Source of the DNA: Telmatactis stephensoni
Taxonomy: Eukaryota; Cnidaria; Anthozoa; Actiniaria; Isophelliidae
DNA: 64,000 bases
NCBI GenBank assembly: GCA_029948255.1
Contig: JALIZF010001690.1
Coordinates: forward strand, 248,001-312,000
Direction of reading: 5' to 3'
Of this stretch, positions 49,256 through 61,200 are shown piece after piece; within the stretch, counting starts at the first letter, position 1; each line of letters starts with the position of its first letter. Under the pieces are notes generated by a model that saw only the letters and a program-made list of their open reading frames with translations, had not been told where the DNA came from and did not search any database. The position numbers and the translations under genes were made by a program.

Positions 49256-50004
49256 TAAGTCGATTCGATGTCTCAGCTTCCTTGAATGTCTCGGGAGAAT
49301 CGTCCCAAAATTTAATTTTTCCTTTTTTTTATTTTTCAGTTAAATAATCATTTCTACTTTGTGCCCGGGGGGTGCATATCTAACAGGTTCGACGAATCGT
49401 GTCGGGGACGAATCCTTTTTCTTTTTCTTTTTTTCACTCTTTTTCTATAACTTTTTCTTCTTTTGCCTGAATATCCTGACTACTTATTGTCTTGCTACGG
49501 ATACTGATGTTTTTACCTTAACTTTTTCAGTTATTTATTTTGGCATGGATTGTTAATAAATATATTGAGATTGATTAATATTCATGATATTAATATATGG
49601 ATATCGTTTAATTTCTCTTTATTTCTTAAATGTGCGATCGAATATCGTGCGTTTTTTATGCTTAATGATATTTGCAATTGCCCCGCTAAACAATTGCCCA
49701 GTTTATCAAGACATACTATTTTTTAAAGTTTAAATTCAAGCAAAAGGTATATTTTTGGCTTGTGTATACTGTATAAACTGTTCATCCGGTCTAGCCGGGT
49801 AAAAAGTCGCACGAAACTCCTGGCTACTCCCCTAATAGACCTGGATTCCCCTCACTCTTTTTGGGAACTTTTACGGAAACAGAACTTAGAGTAACGGCTA
49901 CTCAAAATGTAATGACAACTCAAAAGGTTTGGTTGGGAGGAGTGAGAATGCGAACGCGCTTGCGCAAAGGCCGGCAGGCAAAGAGAGAGAGAAAGCCTCT
50001 ATAG

Positions 50005-50525
50005 GTCGAATATGGATCTGTTTTCTTTTGAATTTTCTTTACTCTTCTTCTTTGGCCATAATCCCTCCGATCGAGTAACGCCTTCCATATCAGTAAAACG
50101 CTACATTTCGACAATTTAAAAGGTAAAGATAAAGCACAATATTTAGGGTCGGTATAGTTCCTTCAGCTAGTTAAGCTGGTTTCCCAGGAAGCCGACGGTG
50201 CGCTCTTAATTTACGATCTCTCCATCAGTGCTCGACAGTTTTAAGGATATTTGAAGCTACTTAAAGCTACACGGAATGAAAAGAAGTCGAAACAAGTGTG
50301 AGGTGGTTGGGAATTGAACTCGGACCTCTCGCTTCAGAAAGCCGCGCACTAAATAACCAACTGAGCTGCACTTGTTCTATGGGTCGAATATCGATCCTTT
50401 TTGTTTGTTTGTTTTTGTTTTTGTTTTTGTTTTGATTTTTTCTTTACTTGGCCTTGTTTGGCAATAATCGCTCCGATCGAGTAACGTCTTCCATTTCAGT
50501 AAAACGCGATTTTCGACAATTCAAA
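50005..50525 (+). repeat. Direct duplication flanking a tRNA-like SINE
   Basis: Bases 50007-50117 and 50388-50523 are diverged direct copies sharing GTCGAATAT.GATC, CTCCGATCGAGTAACG and CTTCCAT.TCAGTAAAACGC. Between them, on the minus strand, lies a tRNA-like head at 50300-50372: AGCTCAGTTGGTTATTTAG (A box) and CGAGTTCAATTCCC (B box). Confidence 0.55.
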
Positions 50526-50977
50526 GATGACAGACACGAACTCCTAATTAACTTAGTTTTCTTATTCTTAATTAGTGACCTCTCTAACCCAGACGGTAGC
50601 TCTTTCTAGTATCATATCCGTTTTACTCCTCCCATTCAGTCTCCACACCATTCTTAGAAACTTCCATTCCATTCCATTCCCAACCTCTCCATCATTTCTC
50701 GCTCGATCCCTTCCGTTACCGGACAACTGCCTGAGATCCCAAACTTCTTCCTGGAATTAGCCTCCGTAAGCAGGTTCTCAATGGGAGGGGCTGCGCAGAT
50801 TACTTGTAAAACTACCCCCTGTCCACCTGTCCATAACTACCGGCTCCTCTATCACCATCACTGTGCCACTCCCCTGCCCACTCGCTCCCTCCATGACCGA
50901 CAGCATGTGCTTTGCTTAGACCTAACACTTATTTGCACTTTTTTAGTTGCCAACAAGTGGTTTACTATACGCTTACC

Positions 50978-51545
50978 ATGTGTGCTACACCAACTACAAC
51001 CATTACACCTACTACACTACATATACACCTACTACAAATACTACACCTACTATGTGTACACAGCCTTAATTCCTACTACGGGTACTACACGTACTAACTA
51101 CAAGTACTACAACATCTACTAGTGGTGCTACACCAACTACAACCACTACACCTACTACAAAAACTACACCTACTACGTGTACACAGCCTACTATTAGAAG
51201 TACTATTCAAAGTCATTTGAATATGGTAATATGGTCCCTGGGGATTGGATATAAAACGAGAACAATTATTGTAATTAATGCAGTTCATTCGAGTCGCGAC
51301 CAAGAACGGTTGGCGACCCACCCACCCATCCTTGCGAGTAAGTCGGTTTCGAGTTAGCACAACAGCCCATGTTGGCACTTCGCCTGGCTTTGGCTGGTTC
51401 CAGGCCAGAGCGATTCCCCATACCTCATTATCATACTCATGAATGACAATACCCAGGGCAGAATATTACACTATGAGAAGTACTGCACTACTACAGACAC
51501 TACTTCTACTACAGATACTACACCTACTACAAGTACTTCAACACC
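50978..51545 (+). repeat. ACTACA/CCTACT tandem repeat, Thr/Pro-coding in one frame
   Basis: Blocks at 50985-51060, 51070-51190 and 51480-51540 are built from ACTACACCTACTACA-like units. In the Thr frame they read TPTTTTTPTTKTTPTTC and TTTDTTSTTDTTPTTS, like the mucin-type linkers of secreted proteins. The frame is broken several times. They follow the P4HA fragment and may be its degraded linker. Confidence 0.6.
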
Positions 51546-52605
51546 AGAAGTGCATGATATCATGCCATTTATTTGTTATCTTGTTCTTGTAACCACGAAG
51601 CATAATGAGAACCGCTCTCAGTACTTGTAAACGGTTTTCTAAAAATCTTTCCTTGTTTTTAATTTCGTGAAATATCATACATGCAATCGCCGTGCTTATT
51701 TTTCGTGAACCGTGACCTCACCCCTCCCATCGCCTCGCAACAGGCACGCTCGAGTTCTCAAGGAAGGAATCTGTTGGACTAAAAATCTCCGTTTTCTTAT
51801 TCTTATGAATTCTACTCAAGGTTCGATCCCTTAGCGAGAACAAATGCAGATAACAATCCATAAATAACTTGAAAACCATTTATTAGTAATAATATTCTTA
51901 TGTACAGTATTATCAAACAATATAAGTAGGGTCTTCTAAAACGACCAGTGTAACATCAAACAGCTCAATATTAGTAATAAATGACAACCTTGCTTCAAGG
52001 TTAATCCTCTTACACATTGCTAAGGTTTTCTAATCTGATGATTCAGGGGGAATGGCTAGGACTTGGGACTGGAGAGAAATGTTTTTCAAAAACAAGAAAA
52101 CGCCATCCATTTCGCTGACAAAAATAATTGACTTTCTCGTTTTCTACTGGTAAGGTCGAGATACAGCAGTCCCTTACAAAAAATGAGGGGCTACGATCTA
52201 AGTAATTTAGAAAACATTCTCCACATTCGCCGATATTAATGCATGAGGAGAGGAGAAGCCGAGGACTTCAACCCCACTAAGGGACTATTTATATAAAGTG
52301 AGTTTTCCTTGGTAGCCGACGGGACAACTGTTATTTTCTTTACCATGGTGGACACAAAGCAGAAGAATTACCAGGGACAACTTGTCATATAAACAGCCTC
52401 TTAGTGTGTAATCGAACAGCAGGGAACGCTAGTTTCGCAGTTTATTCTCAACGATGCAGAGAACTATGACTTTGTCTGTATATTTTGGGAAACGATGCAA
52501 AAATAGAGTCAGCGATTCCAAACAGAAGACTTGACTCGTTATCTTAAAAACGCTCGGACGACTGAGCGTGGAATAAATATATTGTGTTTCGAGGATTTTG
52601 AGTGT
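51546..52605. other. 3' region of SETD1, no exon seen
   Basis: Between the Thr-rich repeat and the SETD1 stop codon. On the minus strand AATAAA occurs at about 52439-52444 (plus TTTATT), 165 bases past the stop, a plausible polyadenylation signal. Otherwise unremarkable AT-rich sequence. Confidence 0.4.
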
Positions 52606-55248
52606 TTAATTTAAAGTTCCTCGGCAGTGTGGAGCTCCACACAAACAAGGGATTTTCTCATCTTCCAGAGGGAACTTGTAGTCGTATGTAATTTCTTCGT
52701 TTACTTGGATATCACGTTTGGAGTAAATCACGATTTTTTTCTCGTTTTCCATTGCTATGACCTTGGCGTAACAGTTGGGCTGAAATAGAGTAAAATAAAA
52801 TACATGACTACTGGAAATGCTGATAACATAATGATGATGATGATGATGATGATGATTGTCATCATCATCATCTTTGCTAGATATACATATACTCTAAACA
52901 ATCAAACCCAAAACAAATTTACCACAAATTGGAGAACTAATTTCTCGTGGAACTGGACGAGCGCGAGCGCGCGCAAAATCAAAACGATGACGCAAATCGT
53001 TGGTATGCACTCTTATTTCCCTAAAAGTATCTTAGCAAAAAATTGCACGTTCTGATTTTTTTCTATCTGCAACTGCATCTACATTATAATAACATAACAA
53101 CTGTGATTCCTTCACTATTGAACGATTTTCGTTTAGTCACACAGTTCTTTCAGTATTAGAATATGTTGATGGACAACGTTTACAAGAACAAATGTATGTT
53201 GTTGTTGTTGTTGTTAATTGTTGTTGTTATGTTGTTGCGGTTGTGGTGGTAGTGGTTGTTACTGTTGTTGTTGTTATGTTGTTCCGGTTGTAGTAGTAGT
53301 CGTTACTGTTGTTGTCGTTGTTGTTATGTTGTTGCGGTTGTGGTAATGGTAGTGGTTGTTACTGTTGTTGTTATGTTGTTGCGGTTGTGATGGTAGTGGT
53401 TGTTACTTTTATTATTGTTGTTGTGGCTGTTGTTGATGTTGTCGTCATCGTTGTTGTTTTCATGTAATAGCACAAGAAACACTGAGTGTTTGCTAAATAT
53501 GTAAGGCTTGCCCCATAAATACAGAAAACCATAAAAATAGTAACAATTAACACAAGTCATTCCAATACCTCACAACAATGGTTGATAAAACGTGCAAAAT
53601 TGCCTTTGGTAGTAGCATCAATGATGGTTTCCTCATCCAGACGAAACATATAACTGCTGCCAATACCCCGCTCTTCATAACTCCTTTCTCTTGTATCAGC
53701 TATTATCTGTCTAATCATTTCACCAACGTACTCGATGACCATCTCGTCGGCAGCGATTGGCTCTAAGGCTACTAAACCCCAGTCATGGATGGGTGACTTA
53801 GCAAACTTGAGTTGCTTTTTACGAACCTATACAACAGAAAAACGTTTTCAGCGGAGTGATTAACAACAAAGTGACGAACAGCGCGGGAAACAACTGTCTA
53901 GTTATTGCAAAAAGTCGACAAAGACACGTGTTAGTAAATGATTAGTACGTCAGAGACTGACTGACTGACTGACTGACTGACTGACTGACTGACTGACTGA
54001 CTGACTGACTGACTGACTGACTGACTGACTGACTGACTGACAATCGGTCTGTCTTTGACCCAATCAAAGTTTGCTCACCCGTAGTTTGTTGAACTTGAGT
54101 ATATCACCAAAATCTTCGTTACACACAGCGGATTGAAGCCTCCTCTGCATAGCACGATTCTCACGAGATAACTGTTTACCTTTACTGGCATCGAGTTTCT
54201 ATGAAAGTTTATCATACACATTAGCAAAAGGTGATGCCATGGCAGCTCAACAAGTAGCTGACCTTCAAGGGGATACTCAGTTTATCATGATTCATGAAGG
54301 AGCGATTGGGAGGGTCTTTTTGAGTTTGACGTTTGCCGGTGAAGTCAGGTCTAATATTTAGGTGGACGTTTTTGAAATGGAAATAGTTACTAAGCAATTT
54401 TTTGGGTAGTAATACTTTGAGAGAGTTTTAGCAAAATTGTATGAGTTACTTGATTTCTAAACGTAAAAGCACTATTGAAACTTACTGGCTCCTCTGGTAC
54501 AGGGACATTGTCTTCTTGCTTGTACTTGTTTGTGAGCATTCTGGGCATATTTAGCCTTTTCTTTTTTATCAATCTTGTAATAGCCTTCTGAACGAGCGCA
54601 ACCCGTAGCATGCTGATGGACACCGACATCTGCTTTCTGCCTACGACGTTTTGGTGTAGGGGTGTTGAGTGGTTGGGCAGTTAGTGAAGAAAGTCAAGGA
54701 AATGCTAATAATAATAAAATAAATTCCAGGAAGGTCTACAACTCAGGGCCCAGTTGTTCAAAAAACGATAACCCAAAATTAAATCTAAGCAGGCCATGGA
54801 TTTTAACCCAGGATTAACACTCTTAGCTCCTCCTAGTTTGCTTTGTTGCCTTATCCAGTCGCTTTGTGTAGCTCTGGTTTGCTGGTATTGCCCAAATCCC
54901 CTCTCTCCCTCTAGATCCTATTGGTAAGTGTCACTCTCCACAGTTAATTCAGTGTGACAGGTGCCAGGGCTTGGTTGCCATGGTAACCCTTTGTTAGCTT
55001 GCCTCTGCTGTTTGCCCTTTGCTGTTTCAATGACACCTACCCTCCATATTTACAGACACCGGCATGTTAACTTATTGCCCTTTAAACAACTAGACTCTGA
55101 CAGATAACAGCCAGGTATAAGTTCTGAAAGCCTGATTAGGTCTAATCCAGGATTATTCAATCATCCATTCCGCATTTCCCAGTCTATGACATTAGATGTC
55201 ATAAATTTTATGATGCTTGTGCTTTTTTGATATATTATCCTGGCTAGT

Positions 55249-55282
<34 letters not shown>

Positions 55283-58200
55283 CTTAGAACAACACTTAAA
55301 TACAGCAGAAGAATATTAATTTGAATCAAAACTACACATTATATATGTAAGGATATCAGAATGAAAACTCCACTTGGCTGCGACCACAGATTCAGAACAC
55401 ACTTGCGTCAGCTGGTCAAAGCCAACTTTCAAATAGTAAGCATCTTCATAATCTATACCAGACTTAAGGAACTCATACACCAGCTCATCATCCTGCTCAA
55501 ATGTTCGAAGGGGAAATAATGGTTTTGGGATTGGTTTTTCTTTGATAATCAACTCTGGTTTAACTTTCAATTCAATATGGTTGTCCACAAGGTCTCTGTC
55601 AGGTGTTTTTATGCTGACTACGTCAATTGGTGGAGAAGCTTCATCACGTGGTGCTAGTCCGTATGAATGATCAAGCTCAACTACAGATGCAATTAATTGT
55701 ACATCACTACGAGGTTTCTCTTCAAATTTAGTGATTTCTTGAACTTCCTGGTCCAAAATTTCATCGAGTGGTTTTTCATCAGTAATGACATTGTCCAATT
55801 TTTTCTCTTCTTCTACTGACTTTTCGGTAACATCTACTAACTGTTCAGTAACATCAGCTTCGCTATCAAATGAAATGTCTTTTTCATTGTCAGAAACTTG
55901 TTTTGTAGTAACAGGGAGAAGAGGTAAAGCCAGTGAAGTATCAATGTTCGTTGTCTCTGAAAGTGTTACAGTTTCAACTGTACTTTTTACATTATCTAAA
56001 GTCTTCTGGAATTCCGAGTCATTTTCAAGACCCTCGTCTTCAGTAGTTGCTAACAAGTCTGCTGCTTCAGTGTCGACTGCTGCATCAGTATCAACTGGAA
56101 TATCTGTGATTGACAATAACAGGATTTTACAATCAAGCGAGGAAAAATTCAAAGAAAAAGTTTTCCTATCTATTTTGGAAAATAGTTACTTTACTGCTAC
56201 ATTGCTAATTCCAAGTCTTTTCCAACAGAAGAATACTGTGTACATGAAGCAGATTTCGTATGACTGTGAAAATGACATGATCATAACACAGTACAGTTAC
56301 AGCAGGAAATGTTTTTATAGACAACACAGCATTGACACAGTCATGGATGGATGGCCTGGTCTGGTTTACACTCAAATAAACCCTGCTCTGGAAATTGCTT
56401 TCACAACGAGTGTGTGTACTACATGTAGCAGATTCTCAGACTAAAAACATGTTGATAAGTGAGGACTGAGTTAATGAATTAAAAGGGACACAACTGTTTG
56501 CAAGTTTCCATGAAGCATGCATTAACAAGTAGGTTTTAAAAAGTTTATATCCCAGATGATTGACATGTGAAACTTTCAGGTTTGTTGTCTGAAACCAAAA
56601 GTTTGCAGATGAAAATGTACTTTGTGGTGCCTTTCAACTTTGTTGTTACTTTACAACTAACAGCTCAGTGACCTCCTGGACTTAAAATTGCATTGAATAC
56701 CAGTCTTCTTAACTCAGGGAAGATAAACAAAGCTTCAGAAATATAAGTTTTTGCCTGAACTGTTACCTGGTCCAAGTTCTGCTTCCCAAACTTTCATGTG
56801 CAAACGTTTTGATTCAGATAACAAACCTGAAACTTTCAATCATCTGGGATATGGTGGTGTGAGTGTGTTTGAAACTATCATCAACCACGGTTTTTGGTCA
56901 ATCAGAGTGCACATTATATAATGGTTATATTATAATATCATGTGTTAGACGGTGACAAAGTCTCAACTAAGGTTCTAGTGAGAACAGGAACTTCAATAAT
57001 GATGGCACGTGCATGAAAAAGAATGTATGTGTAATGTCCACGCTGTTGCATTTGGTTGCTCAAGGTTCTAGCAAATATCAGCACTTCACTTACCTTTCAA
57101 TTCATTTCCTTCCAATTTGCCTTGTTCTTCTTGTACTTGATTCTTTCCATGCCCTTCTAGTTCTTCCTCTTCCTCATCTTCACTCTCTTCTGATTCTTCT
57201 TCACTTTCTTCTTCTTCACTTGATTCTTCCTCCTCTTCGCTTTCAAAGTCCTCATGTTCCTGGTAATCACTTTCATCTTTATCTTCACTCTCAGCTTCAC
57301 TCTCCTCTTCTTCACTTTCACTAGAATAAATGGTCTTGTACAAGGAAGAGCCTGTGCGTCGGTCAGTAGCTAAACATCAAAAGTTGTTCAAATATTAGAA
57401 CATATTCACATACTGTAAACACCATAAAAAGGTAAAGGATGACATATAACGTCAGTGCCCCTCCACTAGGTGTGGTATTCCAGGAGCAGACAGTGTCCCC
57501 TCTACCCCCTCCTTCCATCAGTGCTCTGTCCTACAGGTATTTAAGGTGGCCCTGTACTCTTGCTATGGATGTGATCATTTTTAATTGAATAATTCCCTAA
57601 TAAGTATCAGTACATTATAACAGGAAATTTTACCAAGAAAAAGAACATGCTAATGCTTATTCCCTAACTCATGAGCTATCATGTGGTTGGCTGGTGTCAA
57701 TATAATTATAAACCTATTAGAGCAACCAGGGTTCAAGTCCCATTGTCATGCATATCTCACATCCTTGTTTCAACCCCTAAATGCTCTAACAGATTTTTTA
57801 ACATTTCTCTATTTAAAATATCACTGGTCCATCTGTAGTACTAATAATTCAATAGTACAAGATCAACAAACTTTGATCAAACCCTTAGTTTAGTCTGGTA
57901 CTGCTCCATAACTGTGATCAATGGAAACAGCTATGACTGTCCTAGATTTTATTATGTTAAGGAGTTTATGCTAAAAAGAACACTCTGAAGTGTAATGTCC
58001 GTAACAAAGAACTGTCCAGTATCGTATCATCATACATGTACCTTTAGCAGCCCGAACGTCCATGGCTGGGGGTGCAGCCTCCATGTTATCATCAAGATGT
58101 TGCCATGGTGACTGACTTCTGTCATCATCAGTATCATATATCAAATTGCTAATTGTACGCTGCCTCTTTAATCCTTCAACTTCAGCATCATGCTCTGAAT

Positions 58201-61200
58201 CTGAGTCGTACATGCGTCTTTTCTTCGGCGCATCAACTAAAGATTCAGTTGATTTACTTGAAACTGCTTTATCCATCAAATCAGTTTTCTTGATGTCTTG
58301 TTTAACCTCTGGGGCACGACGCTTGAAGGATGGAAGTTTTGGGAGAGAAGCACGGAAGCCAATTGCCATACTATGGGAGCGATCAAAGGGGCTTGGACCT
58401 AGTAACGTTGAGGAACCAGATGTGACCTGGGCTACTGTTGCTGGATGGTGTATGGTACTTGATGATGAAGATGTTGGCTGCAAAGCAAAAAGAAAATTTT
58501 ACAAATGAAGAGGTTCCTGTGAAAGCAACATAAGTGAGCTTTGAACAAAGGTTAACTTTCTCCTTTGTTAATAAAGAAATTTGAAGGAGAATTTACCATT
58601 TGGTCACAGTTCACTTACTTTGCTTTTGAACTAATGTCTTCAAACATTTTTGCACTTTTAGATATGTACTATGAAATACTATATCTGAACAAACTATAAG
58701 GCTAACCTTTGGTTTCTTTTGGTTTTCCCACCAAGCATCTAAAGATTTAAAAGCAGACAACTCCACTAGCTTCTTCAGAACATCTCGACTTAGAACAGCA
58801 TCAAGGTCATTATGAAGTGTTTTAGACACAACCTCAATAATTTGTCTTTTCCAGTTCCAATATTTTTCTTGTTTACTTGGTTTGTATTCAAATCCTTGAG
58901 CTCTATAGCCTGACATTGAGTGTTGATAGCTGGATGAATATGATGAAGCACTAGCGGGCACAATTGGAGGAAGCATATTTGGTGGTGGTGGGATAGGAGG
59001 TGGAATTGGTGGCATAGAAGCACCTGGTAGCGTAGGTGGAGGTATATGAGGTGGTGGAATTGATCCAGGAAGAGGTGGAGGAAGGTGTGGAGGGGGAAAT
59101 GGCAAAGGAGGTGGGACGTGAGGATTGAACATCAGCGGTGGTGGTATCATCGGTGGAGGTGGAAATGTGAATACCATGTTTGGAGGTGGGACTGTAACAG
59201 GTTGAGGCTTTGGTGTTATCTTTTTAGATGGTTCATTGAGTTCAAAGGTGTCTTCATTTGAGCTGATAGATGAAAGAGACATAGCATCGTCATCCTGTTG
59301 GTTGTTCTTTTCATCAACATTATCATCATCATTGGTTTCAATGTCTGAGTAAAGGCTGTTGGGATCTTCTGAAGACTTGACAGCTACATTGACTGTAACA
59401 ATTCCTAGAGGAGAAGGACATGGCGATATGTCTTCCACTTGTGGTAATGTACTCACATCAGTGGATTTATTCTCATCATTTTCATCTTTGATCATATTTT
59501 TAGTTTCCTCAAACATTTCTGGAGAATATCTGTCGTGATCATTAATAGATTCACTAAATTGATGTCTGTCATGACCAGTCTTTTTAGTTTTAACAATATG
59601 TTCTTCGTCCGTGCTATTTGATAGCTTTCTTTTTCTACCTCCATCTTGTCCTACAATAAGTTGTTTTGTTCTTGATCTATCTTGTTCAGACCCAGAGAAA
59701 TGTGAATCATCTGAGGTTTCGTCCACGCCTCTGGTATAAGAAGTATTCCCTTCATGTCTATTTGAAGAATGGTAAGTAGAGGTATCGCCTGGGCTTCCCG
59801 GAGGACTGACTGGTCCTTTTCTTGGATGAAAAGTAATTGGTGACTTACTCATGGCTCTTGCAGGTGACTGGCTCCTCGTTGCTTTCAAAGTTCCAGTTGA
59901 TCTTGAGCTATAAGGGCGTAAATCACTTGATGATTCAATTGGTGACTTTCTACTATGCCAATCTCTAGATTTTGAATCCTCCCTTCCATAGGAATCACTT
60001 ATTTCTGATTTGCGGCGGTCATCACTTCTATGTGGACTATAACGATCTCTATCCTCTGGTCTTCTTGGACTTGTGGAATATCTGTCACTTCTCTTGTATT
60101 TGTCAGTATATCTTTTATCATAGTCATCTCTTTTACTACTTCTGCTGTTATAGTCACTTTTTCTTGACTTGTAGTCACTGTATGAAGAATCTTTCCAGGA
60201 ATCATGCCGGCTATATCCAGACCTGTGTTCTGAATACCTATCGGACCTTTTACTATCCCGTCTCGAGCCATAGTCTTTATCATCTCGGTAATCACGGCTG
60301 TGATAATAATCACCATATCTGTCTCTGTGTTTTTCCCTTTTATCATCATATCTCTGTTCATGACTCCTAAACTCTTGGCTGTATTTCTCACTCTTTGGTG
60401 ATCTGTTGTAATCCTTCCCAGGGCTATGCTTACCAGAATCTTTCCTGACACTTTCAATCATTTTAGTAATCTTAGAATCATCAATACCCCCACTTTGTAA
60501 TCTTGAGCTAGATGATTTGCTGGATCCTTTTGTAGTTCGTCCAGTATCTGGAGTTGGAGGTTGTTCAGGGGATATGTCTTCGTAACTCAAAAATGAAGAG
60601 TTCTTATCAGGAGGGGGTGGTAGCGGTGGAGCACCATCAAGTGGGGTATCCTCTACCACGTTATTCTTATGTGGAACAGGGGGTGGTGAAATTGGCTCAA
60701 AGGAATTGGATGAAGACAGTGATGTGGAGTACACCGATCCATGACCAGATAATGACAATTGTGAGCCAGTTGCTGAATTAGATACTGAAGACGATGGCTC
60801 AGGCAATGGTGGAGTCCTGGGAGCAGCATGACGTATTCTCGGATCCACAGGTCTAGCTGACTTGGGTGTCGAGGGTGTTGATAAGCCACTCTCCAATGAA
60901 GGTGAACGAGAATTAGTTGGTGGTGGCGTGGGATAAACTTGTTTGCTTGATGGAAGAAATGTATCTTTAGTGCTTGGTTTTTCCAAACTTTTCTGGCATT
61001 TTAGTCCTGTGTTTCTTCCTGTTAAGAAAAGAAATGGAATTCAAGTCCAAAATGAGATGTACTACTGAAATCACTCGACTGTTAGCACTGCCGATCGATT
61101 GATCAATTGTGTTTTGAATATCGGTTGACTCACGTGACCATTTGGAGTGCTCCAACTGGTGACATTTCATCAAAGAACAATAGCAGGAAGCAAAACGTCA

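Larger units (their letters stand above)
47855..51122 (+). pseudogene. Prolyl 4-hydroxylase alpha C-terminal fragment, probably decayed
   Basis: P4HA enzymes hydroxylate proline in collagen-like chains in the ER using Fe(II) and 2-oxoglutarate. Three in-phase exons (47855-47923, 48162-48258 and 50947 onward) encode the end of the catalytic domain: NDVASGGATAFEIAALTI, then GDAAFWYNLKRSGEGDYSTL followed by HAGCPVLCGNKW, then VANKWFTIRLPC. The distal iron-ligand His (in LHAGC) and the 2-oxoglutarate Lys (in GNKW) are present. The upstream exons with the HxD motif and the substrate-binding domain were not found in the ~8 kb to the left, which is filled by an opposite-strand gene. After RLPC the frame leaves a Thr/Pro-rich reading (a two-base shift would restore it) and stops at 51120. 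A partial duplicate or dying gene is likely; a live gene with remote upstream exons is less likely. Confidence 0.6.

Noticed and set aside
50300..50372. Functional tRNA gene
   Set aside because: A and B boxes are recognisable but acceptor and anticodon stems could not be paired convincingly; treated as a SINE head.
53940..54060. Possible CRISPR-like regular repeat
   Set aside because: Simple GACT microsatellite without spacers; eukaryotic context.
57013..57324. 103-codon plus frame rich in Leu/His/Pro
   Set aside because: Antisense shadow of the acidic Glu/Ser exon of SETD1.
59972..60457. Frames opposite or offset to the large SETD1 exon
   Set aside because: Shadows of the Arg/Ser/Asp/Tyr-rich coding sequence; the SETD1 frame is continuous for 770 codons.
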